Source: Henckelia pumila (taxonomy: Eukaryota > Streptophyta > Magnoliopsida > Lamiales > Gesneriaceae). From it: a stretch of DNA of 64,000 nucleotides. Under the pieces are notes generated by a model. That model was not told where the DNA came from and made no database searches. It saw only the letters and a list, made by a program, of their open reading frames with translations. Where the stretch lies: positions 190,191,821-190,255,820 of the forward strand of contig NC_133123.1 of the NCBI RefSeq assembly GCF_033568475.1, read 5' to 3'. Each line of letters begins with the position of its first letter. Positions within the stretch are counted from its first letter, which is position 1. Positions 9,977 to 22,617 of the stretch are shown in pieces. The translations under genes were made by a program, and so were the position numbers.

Positions 9977-12638
9977 ATGAATTCGCGCAATCCACTATTC
10001 TCTATTCTCGAACAAAATAAACTGACTGGCGCAAACTATACGGAATGGTTCCGTAAATTGAAGATTGTCTTGACCTCGGAGAAGATGCTCTATGTGTTAG
10101 AAAAATCTCCTTCGAAGGAAGCACCAGCTGATATAAGTCCGGAAGAGTTGGCCAAACTTGATAAATGGTGGGACCATGATATCAAGGCCAAATGCAATAT
10201 GCAAGCTTCGATGTCTGATGAACTCCAGAGGCGATTTGAGGATACCGTGAATGCTGCTGACATTCACGTACAACTCAAGGAACTTTTTGGGGCTCAATCG
10301 AGAGCTGAAAGGTTCGCTACTGTGAAAGAGTTAATGACGTGTCACATGCGTGAAGGGACTTCGGTCCGTGATCATGGGGTACGCGTGATTTGGTTCATTC
10401 AGAAGTTGGTAATGCTTGATTTGGTATTGGAGCATGAACTCAATGTGGACTTATTACTTCTCTCTCTTCTTTCATCGTTTGACGGTTTTGTGGTGAATTT
10501 CAATATGAACAAGATAGAGACCTTCCTTGAAGAGATGGTCAATATGCTTGTAACTTATGAAGCCACTTTAAAGAAGGATAAACCGGTTCTTTTGGTGGGC
10601 TCCTCTTCTTCTGCTAAGAAGGGGCCAAGTACAAAGGGTAAGAAACGTTCTACCCCATCCAAGAAAACCGGACCCGAGAAGAAGAACAAGACAAAGGCTT
10701 CAAACATGAAAAAGTCCAAGGATGTTTGCCATCACTGCAAGAAACCCGGTCATTGGAAACGTAACTGCAAGGAATATCTAGAGCAGTTGCGAACTGCGAA
10801 GGGTATGTTTTATATTGAAATAAATGTTTCACTTAATACTACTTCTTGGGTATTGGATACTGGATGTGGATCTCACATTTGCAATGATTTGCAGGTGATG
10901 ACAAGAAGTCGCAAGCTTAGAATGGGTGAGACCCAGCTGAGGCTCGGAAATGGTTCTAGAGTTGAAGCCAAAGCTGTGGGAGACGTTTATTTAATTTTGC
11001 AGAACGATTTTAAGTTACTTTTGAGAGATGTTTTATTTGTTCCAAACTTGATTAAAAACATTATTTCTGTTTCTATGCTTGATAGAGATGATTTTTCTTG
11101 CAATTTTGTGAATGAGATTTGATATATTTACAAGAATGAATGTTTGATTGGAAATGGACAACTTGAAAACGATCTATATAACTTAAAATTAAAAGACGTT
11201 CCAATAAATTATGTTGATAAACCGGTAACAACGAACAAAAGGAAAATCGATAGTCAAAACCCGGCAAACCTTTGGCATGCTAGGCTAGGTCATATTTTCT
11301 CAAGGAGGATGAACAAGCTAGTGGGAAAGGGCATGTTTGATATGTCTGATATTAACTCTCTAGCTACTTGTGAGTCCTGCCTGAAAGGAAAAATGACTAA
11401 ATCTCCTTTCAAAAGAAAACCTGAGCGTAGTCAAAATCTATTGGATTTGATCCATACGGATGTTTGCGGACCATTTAGTATTGGTACAGAATTTGGTCAC
11501 ACCTACTTCATTACCTTTACTGATGATTATTCTAGGTATGGGTACTTATATTTGATGAAATATAAGTCTGAATCATTTGAAAAGTTCAAAGAATTCAAGG
11601 CTGAAGTAGAAAACAAACTAGGTAAAAGGATTAAAGCACTTCGATCAGATCGAGGTGGAGAATACTTGAGTACCGAGTTTTTGAGCTATCTAAAAGAGAA
11701 TGGGATTCTCTCTCAGTGGACTCCTCCTATGACACCTCAGCTTAATGGTGTTTCGGAGCATCGCAATCGAACTTTGTTGGACATGGTTCGATCCATGATG
11801 AGCTTCACTGAGCTCCCACCTTCGTTTTGGGGCTATGATCTTGAAACGGCGGTATTGTTGTTGAACAACGTCCACACTAAAGCAGTGAACAAAACACCAT
11901 ACGAGTTATGGAATGGCAAAGCTCCTAAGTATTCGTACTTGAGAATTTGGGGATGTCCTGCTTACGTAAAGCAGACAGTGGGAGATAAGTTGGATAGTCG
12001 ATCCACATTATGTTATTTTGTAGGGTATCCGAAGAATTCAATCGGATATTATTTCTATCATCCTACTGAAACAAAAGTGTTTGTTTCAATAAATGCCACC
12101 TTCTTGGAGAATGAGTTCTTATTGGATAAGAAAGGCAAGATGATGGAACTCGAAGAAATTCGAGAAGAACCCAAGATACAAAATAATGATCCTACACCTC
12201 AGGAACCATTGATTGACACGCCTATTACTAGAAGATCCGAGAGGACTTCTAGGCCTCCTATTAGATATGATTTCCTTCTTGAAGGGGATCAAAGTGAACC
12301 CGACATTGGATGTGATCCAAGAAACTTCAAGGAAGCAATTTCTGATGCAGATTCGAATTTATGGCTTGAAGCTATGCAGTCGGAAATAGATTCGATGCAT
12401 ACAAACCAAATTTGGACTTTAGTAGATCCTCCCGATGGAATTGTTCCAATAGGGTGTAAATGGATCTATAAGAGAAAACTTGGGCCTGATGGAAAGGTAC
12501 TGACCTACAAGGCACGATTGGTGGCAAAAGGTTATACTCAAAGACAAGGAGTTGACTATGATGAAACTTTTTCACCAGTCGAAATGTTCAAGTCCATAAG
12601 AATTCTTATTGCCATAGCAGCATGGTATGACTATGAGA
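9977..12638 (+). pseudogene. gag-pol copy 1 of element B, truncated in reverse transcriptase
   Basis: Copia polyprotein starting MNSRNPLFSI at 9977, with CCHC knuckle, protease DTGCGSH, integrase and the start of reverse transcriptase up to AAWYDYE. One in-frame TGA at 11120-11122 stands where copy 2 has the TGC of GIC. In the integrase the DDE-type catalytic glutamate is kept (VSEHRNRT), with H in place of R beside it. At 12636-12638 the sequence switches to LTR sequence, so the RT active site and RNase H are absent. It cannot make a full Pol. Confidence 0.92.
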
Positions 12639-12904
12639 GGGATTCGAATTCTGTTCGTGGACCTGATTGAAGAATTGTTCGTCCATCAGTTCCTGGGATA
12701 TACAACAAGAGCAGAGTTATCTGTTGGTGTCCATAATCTCGTTTCGAGATTCAAGGTAAAAATTTAATTGTTATTTAATTTTTACACGCACAATTTAATC
12801 GTAATGTTTTGATACCCATGTTATGGAATCGTTCCATATAAAATTTTAAAACTTCCGCTGCACCGGGTATCAATTCTGATTGATCTGAACACCGTTTTCC
12901 AACA
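12636..12904 (+). repeat. Internal LTR 3' piece (269 bp)
   Basis: Corresponds to 7889-8157 of the 5' LTR and ends in the same TTTTCCAACA followed by a primer binding site at 12906. It carries private changes (for example GTAATGTTTTG and ACCCATGTTATGG), so it is not a recent copy of either outer LTR. Confidence 0.9.
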
Positions 12905-14702
12905 GTGGTATCAGAGTCAGGTTGCTCAGATCAAGCGATTAAATTAATCGATTGTACAAAATTTTTAAGCCTTGGTTTTTTGAAACAAAAGGATTTTAAA
13001 AATTTAAAATTAATGGGCAAACCCGGGGCAGCGATTGGATCGCTGCCCAGGGCAGCGCACGGCGCTGCACATGGGCAGCGATCGTCGCTGCCCAAGGGGC
13101 AGCGACGAGGGCAGCGACGGGCTGCCCGGCCCGAGCCCCTTTTGGGGCGCGGGCTGCCCGGGATCGTCCCGGGCGGCCTGGGAAAATTAATTTTTATTTT
13201 TAATTAAAATTTTAATATGTTAAAATTCTATTTTTGGTCCGATCGAAAATTGTTTTTGATTGGTCCACGAGGCGTCAGATCGAATTGTTCGAGTCCGAAA
13301 ATTTTAAAATTGATTTTTGGATAAATTTGAATTTTTGGAAAATTTATAGATTTTATCCGTTAAATCAGATTTTATGAAATTAATTATTTTTGGTACAATT
13401 TATGATAAGATATGATCTTATGGAAATATTGAGTAAAATATGATTTTATGTATAAAATTGGATTTTATATGTAAACTATGATTTTATTTGATAAAAAGGT
13501 AAAATATGATTTTGTATGTAAAATAAGATTTTATATATGGAATATGATTTTATCCTTTTTAATTTAATTGTCATTGCATGTTATCCAATAAATTAATTTT
13601 GAATTAAATATTATTGGATAAGGATGATCGATTACCATGACCAATTTGTAGGTGTATGTTAGGGAATTTACATTTGTTTTTATTGTTGTTGGATTTATTA
13701 ATGGGCCTGGTTTATGGCCCAATATGAATTGTCATTTGTAATAAAAGTGGGCCTGGTTTATGGCCCGTTCCCACCCCTACAATGTATCCCTTTATTTTTC
13801 ATAGTAATTTATTGTAAATTCACTAGAAATAGTGGAAGTTTTTGAAGATGGAGGTGGGACCAGCAAGCAATGATAAAGACTGAAGAAATGTAAATTGGAA
13901 GCACAATGTAATAGGATTGCATTGCATACTTGCATATCACCTAGGATTGGACTTAGACTCGTGATTGGCAACCACGGGTCGATTAGTAATGAAATCGATC
14001 ATCCTAAAATATAATATATGATATTATCGTTGTATGCATGTTTAGACTAAATTGTATGAATCCCGCAAGCATACAAATTTTAAATGATGAGACAAATTTT
14101 CAAAATTAAAATCCCTCATTTTAAATATGATTTAAAATTGATATCAAGATAAATAAAAGAATTTAAATATTGTTTAAAAGTTCCTACTTTCCATCAACGA
14201 TCAATGTATGAGATGCTACCCGCGGATACGGTCCGGCTCATATTATTGGGGGGGCCCGTTCGTTGGAAAGTTGTAAATTGGATCGACACATGTTGTAAGT
14301 TGGATGGAACTCCCATGGGATTGGCTCATATTATTGGGGATCCACATGACGACCGTCCATCACAACTTGATATTGATGGGTCATCTTGACATGTCACAAT
14401 AAACGGCGTCATATTATTGGGCCCTTATTGGACATGAGGTAAAAACATGGAGGTTGCTTTGGAAGCAATTGAGCTCTACCTTTTGAAAATTATGGTTGGC
14501 TGATATTATTCGGGACTATAGTTTGTCAATTGGACTCCATGTTCCCACTAAAGAAAATGTTTCTCGTTTTCACTAGAGGGTAGTGAAATCGTTAAAATAG
14601 TGGGAGTGAGATTCATAAAATAAATTTCGCCTATTTTATGTCTTAGTAAATTAATTAAACAATCACTGATTATTGTCCGTTTCTTTTCAGTATTTCATTA
14701 AG
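12905..14702 (+). other. Primer binding site and leader of element B, second copy
   Basis: Nearly identical to 8158-9976, including the tRNA-Met primer site with GAGTC (12906-12921), a shortened GC-rich block (13018-13185), AT-rich units, the GGGCC/GGCCC pair and the four spaced ATATTATT motifs (from about 14240). A G-run that is 11-12 long in leader 1 (about 9517) is 7-8 long here. Confidence 0.82.
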
Positions 14703-17700
14703 ATGAATTCGCGCAATTCACTATTCTCTATTCTCGAACAAAATAAACTGACTGGCGCAAACTATACGGAATGGTTCCGTAAATTGAAGATTGTCTTGAC
14801 CTCGGAGAAGATGCTCTATGTGTTAGAAAAATCTCCTCCGAAGGAAGCACCAGCTGATATAAGTTCGGAAGAGTTGGCCAAACTTGATAAATGGTGGGAC
14901 CATGATATCAAGGCCAAATGCTATATGCAAGCTTCGATGTCTGATGAACTCCAGAGGCGATTTGAGGATACCGTGAATGCTGCTGACATTCACGTACAAC
15001 TCAAGGAACTTATTGGGGCTCAATCGAGAGCTGAAAGGTTCGCTACTGTGAAAGAGTTAATGACGTGTCGCATGCGTGAAGGGACTTCGGTCCGTGATCA
15101 TGGGGTACGCGTGATTTGGCTCATTCAGAAGTTGGTAATGCTTGATTTGGTATTGGAGCATGAACTCAATGTGGACTTATTACTTCTCTCTCTTCCTTCA
15201 TCGTTTGACGGTTTTGTGGTGAATTTCAATATGAACAAGATAGAGGCCTCCCTTGAAGAGATGGTTAATATGCTTGTAACTTATGAAGCCACTTTAAAGA
15301 AGGATAAACCGGTTCTTTTGGTGGGCTCCTCTTCTTCTTCTAAGAAGGGGCCAAGTACAAAGGGTAAGAAACTTTCTGCCCCATCCAAGAAAATCGGACC
15401 CGAGAAGAAGAACAAGACAAAGGCTTCAAACATGGAAAAGTCCAAGGATGTTTGCCATCACTGCAAGAAACCCGGTCATTGGAAACGTAACTGCAAGGAA
15501 TATCTAGAGCAGTTGCGAACTGCGAAGGGTATGTTTTATATTGAAATAAATGTTTCACTTAAAACTACTTCTTGGGTATTGGATACCGGATGTGGATCTC
15601 ACATTTGCAATGATTTGCAGGTGATGACAAGAAGTCGCAAGCTTAGAATGGGTGAGACCCAGCTGAGACTCGGAAATGGTTCTAGAGTTGAAGCCAAAGC
15701 TGTGGGAGACGTTTATTTAATTTTGCAGAACGATTTTAAGTTACTTTTGAGAGATGTTTTATTTGTTCCAGACTTGATTAAAAACATTATTTCTGTTTCT
15801 ATGCTTGATAGAGATGGTTTTTCTTGCAATTTTGTGACTGGGATTTGCAATATTTACAAGAATGAATGTTTGATTGGAAATGGACAACTTGAAAACGATC
15901 TATATAACTTAAAATTAAAAGACGTTCCAATAAATTATGTTGATAAACCGGTAACAACGAACAAAAGGAAAATCGATAGTCAAAACCCGGCAAACCTTTG
16001 GCATGCTAGGCTAGGTCATATTTCCTCAAGGAGGATGAACAAGCTAGTGGGAGAGGGCATGTTTGATATGTCTGATATTAACTCTCTAGCTACTTGTGAG
16101 TCCTGCCTGAAAGGAAAAATGACTAAATCTCTTTTCAAAGGAAAACCTGAGCGTAGTCAAAATCTATTGGATTTGATCCATACGGATGTTTGCGGACCAT
16201 TTAGTATTGGTACAAAATTTGGTCACACCTACTTCATTACCTTTACTGATGATTATTCTAGGTATGGGTACTTATATTTGATGAAATATAAGTCTGAATC
16301 ATTTGAAAAGTTCAAAGAATTCAAGGCTGAAGTAGAAAACAAACTAGGTAAAAGGATTAAAGCACTTCAATCAGATCGAGGTGGAGAATACTTGAGTACC
16401 AAGTTTTTGAGCTATCTAAAAGAGAATGGGATTCTCTCTCAGTGGACTCCTCCTATGACACCTCAGCTTAATGGTGTTTCGGAGCGTCGCAATCGAACTT
16501 TGTTGGACATGGTTCGATCCATGATGAGCTTCACTGAGCTCCCACCTTCATTTTGGGGCTATGCTCTTGAAACGGCGGTATTGTTGTTGAACAACGTTCA
16601 AACTAAAGCAGTGAACAAAACACCATACGAGTTATGGAATGGCAAAGCTCCTAAGTATTCGTACTTGAGGATTTGGGGATGTCCTGCTTACGTAAAGCAG
16701 ACAGTGGGAGATAAGTTGGATAGTCGATCCACATTATGTTATTTTGTAGGGTATCCGAAGAATTCAATCGGATATTATTTCTATCATCCTACTGAAACAA
16801 AAGTGTTTGTTTCAAGGAATGCCACCTTCTTGGAGAAGGAGTTCTTATTGGATAAGAAAGGCAAGATGATGAAACTCGAAGAAATTCGAGAAGAACCCAA
16901 GATACAAAATAATGATCCTACACCTCAGGAACCATTGATTGACACGCCTATTACTAGAAGATTCGAGAGGACTTCTAGGCCTCCTATTAGATATGGTTTT
17001 CTTCTTGAAGGGGATCAAAGTGAACCCGACATTGGATGTGATCCAAGAAACTTCAAGGAAGAAATTTCTGATGCAGATTCGAATTTATGGCTTGAAGCTA
17101 TGCAGTCGGAAATAGATTCGATGCATACAAACCAAGTTTGGACTTTAGTAGATCCTCCCGATGGAATTGTTCCAATAGGGTGTAAATGGATCTATAAGAG
17201 AAAACTTGGGCCTGATGGAAAGGTACTGACCTACAAGGCACGATTGGTGGCAAAAGGTTATACTCAAAGACAAGGAGTTGACTATGATGAAACTTTTTCA
17301 CCAGTCGCAATGTTCAAGTCCATAAGAATTCTTATTGCCATAGCAGCATGGTATGACTATGAGATATGGCAAATGGATGTGAAGACTGCATTTCTTAATG
17401 GAAACATTAAGGAAGAAATCTATATGATGCAGCCCGAGGGATTCACATCCATGGAAAGCGAGCATAAGGTATGAAAGCTTCAAAGATCAATTTATGGTCT
17501 CAAACAAGCATCAAGAAGTTGGAACCAGAAAGTTAATGAAACAATAAAGGACTTTGATTTCATCAAAAACCCGGAGGAACCGTGCGTGTACAAGAAAGTA
17601 GTTAAGGATGCGGTGACATTCTTAGTGCTTTATGTTGATGACATCCTACTCATTGGGAATGACGTAGGGATGTTGCAGTCAACAAAGATATGGTTATCAG

Positions 17701-18617
17701 GTAGATTCTCGATGAAGGATTTGGGTGAGGCCTCCTATATTCTAGGGATACAGATCTATAGAGATAGATCTAAGAGAATGATAAGACTCACTCAAGCAAC
17801 CTACATCGACACCATATTGAAAAGGTTTTCTATGGATGAGTCTAAGAGAGGACATCTACCTATGTGTCATGGAGTTTCTCTATCCAAGTCTATGTGTCCC
17901 AAGAATGATGAAAAGATAGAGAAAATGACACACATACCATATGCGTCAGCCATAGGTAGTATTATGTATGGGATGATATCTACCAGACCGGATGTAGCCT
18001 TTGCTCTGAGTGTCACGAGCAGATATCAGGCCAACCCCGGTCAAATGCATTGGAAAGCCGTGAAGGATATTCTTAAGTACTTGAGAAGGACTAAGAATAT
18101 ATTCATGGTTTATGGAGGAAGAGAATTGAAATTGGAAGGCTATACCGACTCTAGCTTCCAAAGCAACGTGGATGACTCAAATTCAACCTCTGGATTTGTA
18201 TTCATGCTCAATGGCGGTGCTGTCTCTTGGAAGAGTTCCAAGCAGGACACCACAGCGGATTCCACCACTGAGGCAGAATACATTGCAGCATCAGCTACTG
18301 CTAAAGAGGCCGTTTGGATGAGGAATTTCGTCCAAGAGTTGAGCGTAATTCCTGAAGCTGTTGGTCCAGTTCCGGTGTACTGCGACAACACTGGTGCCGT
18401 TGCTCAGGCAAAGGAACCAAGGTCTCATCAAAGATCCAAACACGTATTGAGGAAATACCACGTCATTCGGGAGATTGTGGAAATAGGAGACACCATTGTC
18501 GAGAGAGTGGCCTCTACAGAAAATATCACTGATCCATTTACTAAGCCTTTGCCAGGACCATTGTTTGACAAACATCGCGAAGCAATGGGATTACGTAGTA
18601 TGACTAGTTGGCTTTAG
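14703..18617 (+). pseudogene. gag-pol copy 2 of element B, full length with one stop
   Basis: A single-frame copia polyprotein of 1304 codons, domain order Gag, protease, integrase, reverse transcriptase, RNase H. Visible landmarks: CCHC knuckle at residues 251-264, protease DTG at 294-296, integrase HHCC from about 434, integrase triad D495, D558, E594 with the copia spacing of 35 between the last two, RT box YVDD at 977-980, and RNase H with TEAEYIAAS near 1190. The only defect I see is an in-frame TGA at 17472-17474 in the RT region just before KLQRSIYGLKQASR. It is the most complete pol in the window. Gag packages RNA; Pol processes, copies and integrates it. Confidence 0.93.
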
Positions 18618-18631
18618 GGCAAGTGGGAGAT

Positions 18632-18866
18632 TATAAGAGTGGGTGCCCGGTTAGCCAACTTGTGGCTAAGGGCTTTTATGACTCTATGTATAAACAATCT
18701 TTGTTTAATATAATTTACATTCATTAATGGCATTTTCTTTGTCTTTCTTCATATTGTTATATTGTGATATACTATTGTTGTTTTGATAAAGACCTTGAAT
18801 ATACTATAGTGTAAGTTGAGATAGTGAATGAAGAGAGATCACTATTATGAAACACATCTTATAGTC
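18632..18866 (+). repeat. Internal LTR 5' (U3) piece of a diverged subtype
   Basis: Follows the polypurine tract of copy 2 and begins TATAAGAGTGGGTGCCCGG (LTR start with TG changed to TA). It resembles the start of LTR A, sharing ATTGTTATATTGTGATATAC, much more than the outer LTRs of B. It breaks off at AGTC (18863-18866), where pol sequence resumes. Confidence 0.88.
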
Positions 18867-19593
18867 TATGTGTCCCAAGACTGACGAAGAGATAGAGAAA
18901 ATGACACACATACCATATGCATCAGCCATAGGGAGTATCATGTATGGGATGATATCCACCAGATCGGATGTGGCATTTGCTCTGAGTGTCACGAGCAGAT
19001 ATCAAGCCAATCCCGGTCAAATGCATTGGAAAGCCGTGAAGGATATTCTTAAGTACTTGAGAAGAACTAGGAATGCATTCATGGTTTATGGAGGAAGAGA
19101 ACTGAAATTGGAAGGCTATACCGACTCTAGCTTCCAAAGTGACGTGGATGACTCGAAGTCAACCTCTGGATTTGTGTTCATGCTCAATGGCGGTGCTGTC
19201 TCTTGGAAGAGTTCCAAGCAGGACACCACAGCGGATTCCACCACTGAGGCAGAATACATTGCGGCATCAGCTGCTGCTAAAGAGGCCATTTGGATGAGGA
19301 ATTTCGTCCAAGAGTTGGGCGTTATTCCTGAAGCTGTTGGTCCAGTCCCGGTGTACTGTGACAACACGGGTGCCGTTGCTCAGGCAAAGGAACCAAGGTC
19401 TCATCAAAGATCCAAACACGTACTGAGGAAATACCACATCATCCGGGAGATCGTGGAAAGAGGAGACATCACTGTCGAGAGAGTGGCCTCTGCAGACAAT
19501 ATCGCTGATCCACTTACTAAGCCCTTGCCAGGACCATTATTTGACAAACATCGCGAAGCAATGGGACTACGTTGTATGACTAGTTGGCTTTAG
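18863..19593 (+). pseudogene. Third pol tail of element B: RT end and RNase H
   Basis: Open frame from MCPKTDEEIEK to the terminal MTSWL, corresponding to copy 2 from base 17887 onward. It holds the end of reverse transcriptase (SIMYGMISTR) and RNase H (GYTDSSFQSD, TEAEYIAAS). It lacks the YVDD box and any start, so it is a fragment. It differs from copy 2 by scattered substitutions (for example TR-S-DVAF for TR-P-DVAF), so it came from a different element copy. Confidence 0.9.
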
Positions 19594-19596
19594 GGC

Positions 19597-19606
19597 AAGT
19601 GGGAGA
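19597..19606 (+). promoter_or_regulatory. Polypurine tract of element B
   Basis: AAGTGGGAGA directly before the 3' LTR (which starts TGAAAGAG at 19608); this primes plus-strand DNA synthesis. The same tract stands before the internal LTR piece at 18621-18630. Confidence 0.8.
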
Positions 19607-19607
19607 T

Positions 19608-21448
19608 TGAAAGAGTGGGTGCCCGGTGAGCCAACTTGTGGCTAAGGGCTTTTATGACTCTATGTATAAACAATCTTTTGTTTAATATAATTTACACTTT
19701 TATAATGGCATTTACTTTATCTTTTATCATATTATTATGTTGTGACATACTATAAGATGTTTAGATGAAGACCTTGAATGTACTATAGTGTATGTAAGAT
19801 GTGGTGGCACATGGAGATGGCTATCATGAAACACATCTTATAGTCACTGTATATTCTAAACAGTTCCTAGTCGATTGAGCCGTCCGTTAATAAGGATAAG
19901 GATCGCTCGAGATTGAGACTAGCATTTGCGATGCCGAGTACCACGTTTCATTGGTATGGAACATAGAGATGTTCAAAGCATGCAAATGGATATTCATACG
20001 ATGAATGATCGAACTACCCTATCCGGACTTTCCAAGTGGTTATCACTTATCGAGTGGATAAAGTCCGCGGTTTTGGTTGTACACCATTAGTCCTTACTAC
20101 TTGAAACATCATTGAGACTCTATATGCTAGTACTGTACTTTGACTCGTTTACCGACTCTATTGGGGTCATTAGGTGTTGGGATTGGGTACAGTTATGACA
20201 CATATAGGAGTCGATGCTTTGTTGTCAAGGATTCACCACATACTTGCTAGTGCGGATATCCTATGCAATCTGAGGAGATATTAGTGTGACGAATCTTTGG
20301 CCAGAGTACATGATGTGTTTTAAGAAATGGTTTCTTAGTAGCACATGCGATGTCACTATTTGATCTTCAAGACGCATTGCATAGTTATCGAATCTCGAAC
20401 GACTCTCGATTTACAAATGGTTGTTGATTCGATCGGGATATATGGATGAAGGGACCGTACTGTACGCTAACCAAAATCTATTGGTTCTTGCAGGCACTAT
20501 CAGTGATACCTAGGGAATCATGGGGCGATGTTGCTAGGCGCTCTTACCATGATTCGATGGGCAAGTCGGAAATTGTTGTTTCGAGTCACAAGGAGTTGTG
20601 AGCCCACGGCAAGCTGTATCCCTGAACCATTGAGGGTCACACAAATAATGGATTTCTAATTTCCGTTGAGATAGTTAAATTTAAAGAGTTAAATTTAATG
20701 AACAAAGAAGTAGGACTTCTTATATCAGAGTAGAAGAGTAAGATTTCCTAAAATGACATAGGGATGGGCATTTTTGAAAATCACTGAATTCGGATTCAGA
20801 AAATTTATCTTGACTTTAAAAGATGCAGAAATGGTTTCTGTGCACATTGGTGAAATTGGTTTATCAATCTGAGTCACGATGAATTTTATATTAATTTTTG
20901 AATATGCAGGCTTTGCTTGTCAGGCTTTAACTTATGACTAATGGGCCCTAAGCTGTTAGCAGCCCACATTATAAATAAGTTATTGCAGTGCAGAAATTAG
21001 ACACAAGTCTCATAATTTTCGAACACTAGGGTTTTGAGACCTAGAGTGGCCGCCCCCTCTCTGTGTTTTTCTCTCTGAAATCCAGTCTGTGAATTTCGAA
21101 TTTGCAGTTTGGTTTAATGGATCAAATTCGTTAATTCTCTTCGTAGAAACTTCTGATAGATTTTCTAGTGCAATCTATCAGAGGGATTCGAATTCTGTTC
21201 GTGGACCTGATTGAAGAATTGTTCGTCCATCAGTTCCTGGGATATACAACAAGAGCAGAGTTATCTGTTGGTGTCCATAATCTTGTTTCGAGATTCAAGG
21301 TAAAAATTTAATTGTTATTTAATTTTTACACGCACAATTTAATCGTAAAGTTTTGATACCCATGATATGGAATCGTTCCATATAAAATTTTAAAACTTCC
21401 GCTGCACCGGGTATCAATTCTGATTGATCTGAACACCGTTTTCCAACA
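19608..21448 (+). repeat. 3' LTR of composite element B (1841 bp)
   Basis: Matches the 5' LTR along its full length and ends TTTTCCAACA at 21448, followed by the GGAAA duplication. About 35 differences from the 5' LTR counted by eye. Confidence 0.95.
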
Positions 21449-21954
21449 GGAAAATCCTAAAACTACTTAAGAATCAATAGAGATTGTGAATTGGCAAGAT
21501 AAAAGTGAGCCTCAGATGCCCTATTTATAGGCAGAGTTCGGACGCTCCGAACCCCTCTTTGGGAGCTCCGAACTTGCATGCAGTCCACGTTGCAGAAATG
21601 CAAAGATCGGAAGCTCTGATCCCCATATTCGGACGTTTCGAACTCCTGCGTGTCCAAAAAAGTTGACACGTAGATAATGCGCATGACCTAACTACGACCG
21701 GAGGCTTCGATCATACTTCGGAAGTTCCGATCTCCCCAGAGCTTCCGAACTCCTTCGCCCCTTCCGATCTCTAAAAGGAGTGGGTTCGGACGTTCCGAAC
21801 CACCCGAGCCCAATTATGCCCATTAACCACTTTTGGACATTCTGGATCCAATTTCTTGGTCCGATTGGTCAACTTAAAATCCCTTTATTATGTTTAATTA
21901 ATTATAAACAAGTTTAACCAAATTAATCTTGTAAAATGGGACTGAGCTTCTACA
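21449..21954 (-). mobile_element. LTR remnant Y, right part, with U3 array
   Basis: Resumes the chromovirus LTR broken by element B. CTATTTATAG lies at 21521-21530 and is followed by palindromic units of another flavour, such as GTTCGGACGCTCCGAAC and GTTCGGACGTTCCGAAC, up to about 21800. The LTR ends GAGCTTCTACA at 21954. Copia C1 begins directly after it. Confidence 0.75.
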
Positions 21955-22617
21955 TGCATGATGGGGGTTGAAAGGTTCTCAAAGATGTAAGATTTGTCCC
22001 TGAATTAAAGAGGAATATGATTTCTCAAAGCACCCTTGAATCTAGTGGTTGCACTTTCAAATGCGAGAATGCTGTGATGAAAGTGTCCAGGGGATCATTA
22101 GTTGTGATGAAATGAAATAGATTGAACTCCCTTTATATCCTACAATCTAAAATAATAATAGGGGGTTATGCTATTTCCCAAGAGAAACATGATAATTCAA
22201 AGCTATGGCATACGAGGCTGAGACAAGTTGGAAAAAAATACTGGAGGAATTATCAAAACAAGGCCTGTTTTGTGGATAAAAGGTCCAAGGGGTGGAGTTA
22301 TGTGGATATTGTATCTTAGGAAAGGCTAAGAGAGTGGCAATTGGTCTAGGAAAACACACATCAACTAGACCTCTTGAATATATTCATGTAGACCTTTGGG
22401 GCCCTTCAAGAACTCAAAAACATGTTGGCACCCGTTACTTCTTGTCCATAATTGATGATCACTCAAAAAGAGCATGGACATATCTTTTGAAAACAAAGGA
22501 TGAGACCACTGAAAAGTTCAAAGAATGGTTGAAGCTAATTGAAAATGAATCAGACCTAAGGGTAAAGTGTTTAAGGACTGATACTGGATTAGAATTCCTC
22601 CCCAAGGAGTTCAAGTA
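21955..22617 (+). pseudogene. Copia C1 (Tork-like), GAG-pre-integrase and integrase start
   Basis: Broken translation gives DVRFVPELKRNMIS (end of protease region), KLWHTRLRQVG (GAG-pre-integrase, normally W-H-x-R-L-x-H), then PLEYIHVDLWGPSRTQ, YFLSIIDDHSKRAWTYLLKT and KCLRTDTGLEFLPKEFK of the integrase core. Several stops and frameshifts are present. The wording is closest to the TNT1/Tork group as I remember it. Solo LTR S1 interrupts it after FKY. Confidence 0.85.

Larger units (their letters stand above)
6318..21448 (+). mobile_element. Composite Ty1/copia element B (three joined copies)
   Basis: A 15.1 kb element bounded by near-identical LTRs (6318-8157 and 19608-21448) and by a perfect GGAAA duplication (6313-6317 and 21449-21453). 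Inside, in order: leader, gag-pol copy 1 ending in reverse transcriptase (12638), an LTR 3' piece (12636-12904), a second leader, gag-pol copy 2 (14703-18617), an LTR 5' piece (18632-18866), a third pol tail (18863-19593), PPT and 3' LTR. Relative to copy 2, copies 1 and 3 together lack about 522 bp (17365-17886). By eye the outer LTRs differ at about 35 positions in 1.84 kb (about 2%), suggesting a fairly recent insertion. Confidence 0.92.
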
